A stretch of 28,206 nt of DNA from Brachionus plicatilis (Eukaryota > Rotifera > Eurotatoria > Ploima > Brachionidae). Positions 27,751 to 28,206 of the stretch are shown here, piece after piece (position 1 is the stretch's first letter; each line of letters opens with the position of its first letter). The position numbers and the translations under genes were made by a program. The notes beneath the pieces were generated by a model that saw nothing but the letters and a program-made list of their open reading frames with translations, ran no database searches and was not told the DNA's origin. The DNA lies in the NCBI GenBank assembly GCA_010279815.1, contig QEOQ01000165.1:257498-285703 (forward strand), given 5' to 3'.

Positions 27751-28206
27751 TTCGAAAACTTCATTTTTTTTAAACATAAGAAGATACAAATTACAATTAC
27801 AAATATGTGATTTAATTTTGGAGAGAAAATAAAATAAAGTAATACATTCATAAGAATAAAATTAAAAAGAAAAAATTGTATTTTTTGAGTAGCCGATTCG
27901 TTATCAAATTAACGAATTAAATAAGCGTTTAAGACACTTATTAAACGTTTTGTAGGTTGAGATGATTTAAAAAATTACTAATGCGAGAACGGATAAATTT
28001 AGACTTTGGTGGCAAAATAATAATATTTAATGGGATTGGTTTCAATATTTAGTTAAAATATTCAAAAAATTGTCAATATAGTTAAAATACTCAAAATTTA
28101 AATCTAATCACATGATTTTAATACTTTATTTAAATAAAATAAAACATAAATTCAAAAAAGTAAAACCATAGATTTGTTCAGAATTTTTTCTAGTTTGTTT
28201 AAAAAA
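27751..28206. other. Right-edge sequence, non-coding
   Basis: AT-rich sequence with two short inverted pairs (CGTTATCAAATTAACG near 27899; GCGTTTAA/TTAAACG near 27924-27950). No exon or RNA gene is supported up to the window end. Confidence 0.35.

Noticed and set aside
1..28206. CRISPR arrays, prokaryotic operons or ribosome binding sites
   Set aside because: The window is eukaryotic with spliced genes; no regularly spaced short repeats or prokaryotic gene order are present.

Overview
This is AT-rich metazoan nuclear DNA. It carries multi-exon animal genes (a ferlin, an organellar-type Na+/H+ exchanger and the SAGA subunit ADA3). Most introns are only about 45-60 nt with GT..AG ends. Larger introns and intergenic stretches are full of transposon debris. 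The very low GC, tiny introns and fragmented LINEs would fit a small protostome such as a monogonont rotifer, but that is an inference. I predicted splicing by reading both strands, checking that exon phases match and comparing the joined products with remembered family motifs; no alignment was run.

Layout. (1) 113-2906, minus: the first eight coding exons of a dysferlin/myoferlin-type ferlin (C2A, C2B, FerI, start of C2C); the gene runs off the left edge. (2) 3641-5704: a decayed copy of ferlin exon 2 abutting a broken, 5'-truncated LINE on plus. (3) 6239-7377, minus: a small multi-exon gene I do not recognise. (4) 7847-9298: a TA-flanked MITE, then a 969-bp foldback element with two equal 357-bp arms. 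Its unique centre can encode a spliced 41-residue protein. (5) 9757-15561, minus: an NHE6/NHE9-like exchanger in six exons. Its 4-kb intron holds hairpin elements, a decayed second LINE and a short TIR element. (6) 17087-18477: a lone candidate exon, a foldback relic and a second copy of the MITE. (7) 18906-23090, plus: TADA3/ADA3 in three exons. Its 2.8-kb first intron hides coding-looking pieces on both strands. (8) 23523-24889: a DNA transposon with 16-bp TIRs and TA target duplications, carrying a decayed AT-hook plus PHD-like zinc-finger gene. (9) 24928-25986, plus: a two-exon gene with a related cysteine cluster and an AT-hook-like tail. (10) 26190-27540: an internally deleted Mutator-like element (N-terminal zinc finger joined to a SWIM/AT-hook end) between inverted arrays of a TAGTAGCAAA-like motif.

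The three conserved genes have unrelated housekeeping roles (membrane fusion or repair, endosomal pH, histone acetylation), and nothing suggests they work as a unit. The more unusual content is the accessory DNA: the foldback element with its spliced mini-gene, and two adjacent small zinc-finger/AT-hook genes, one inside a transposon and one beside it.
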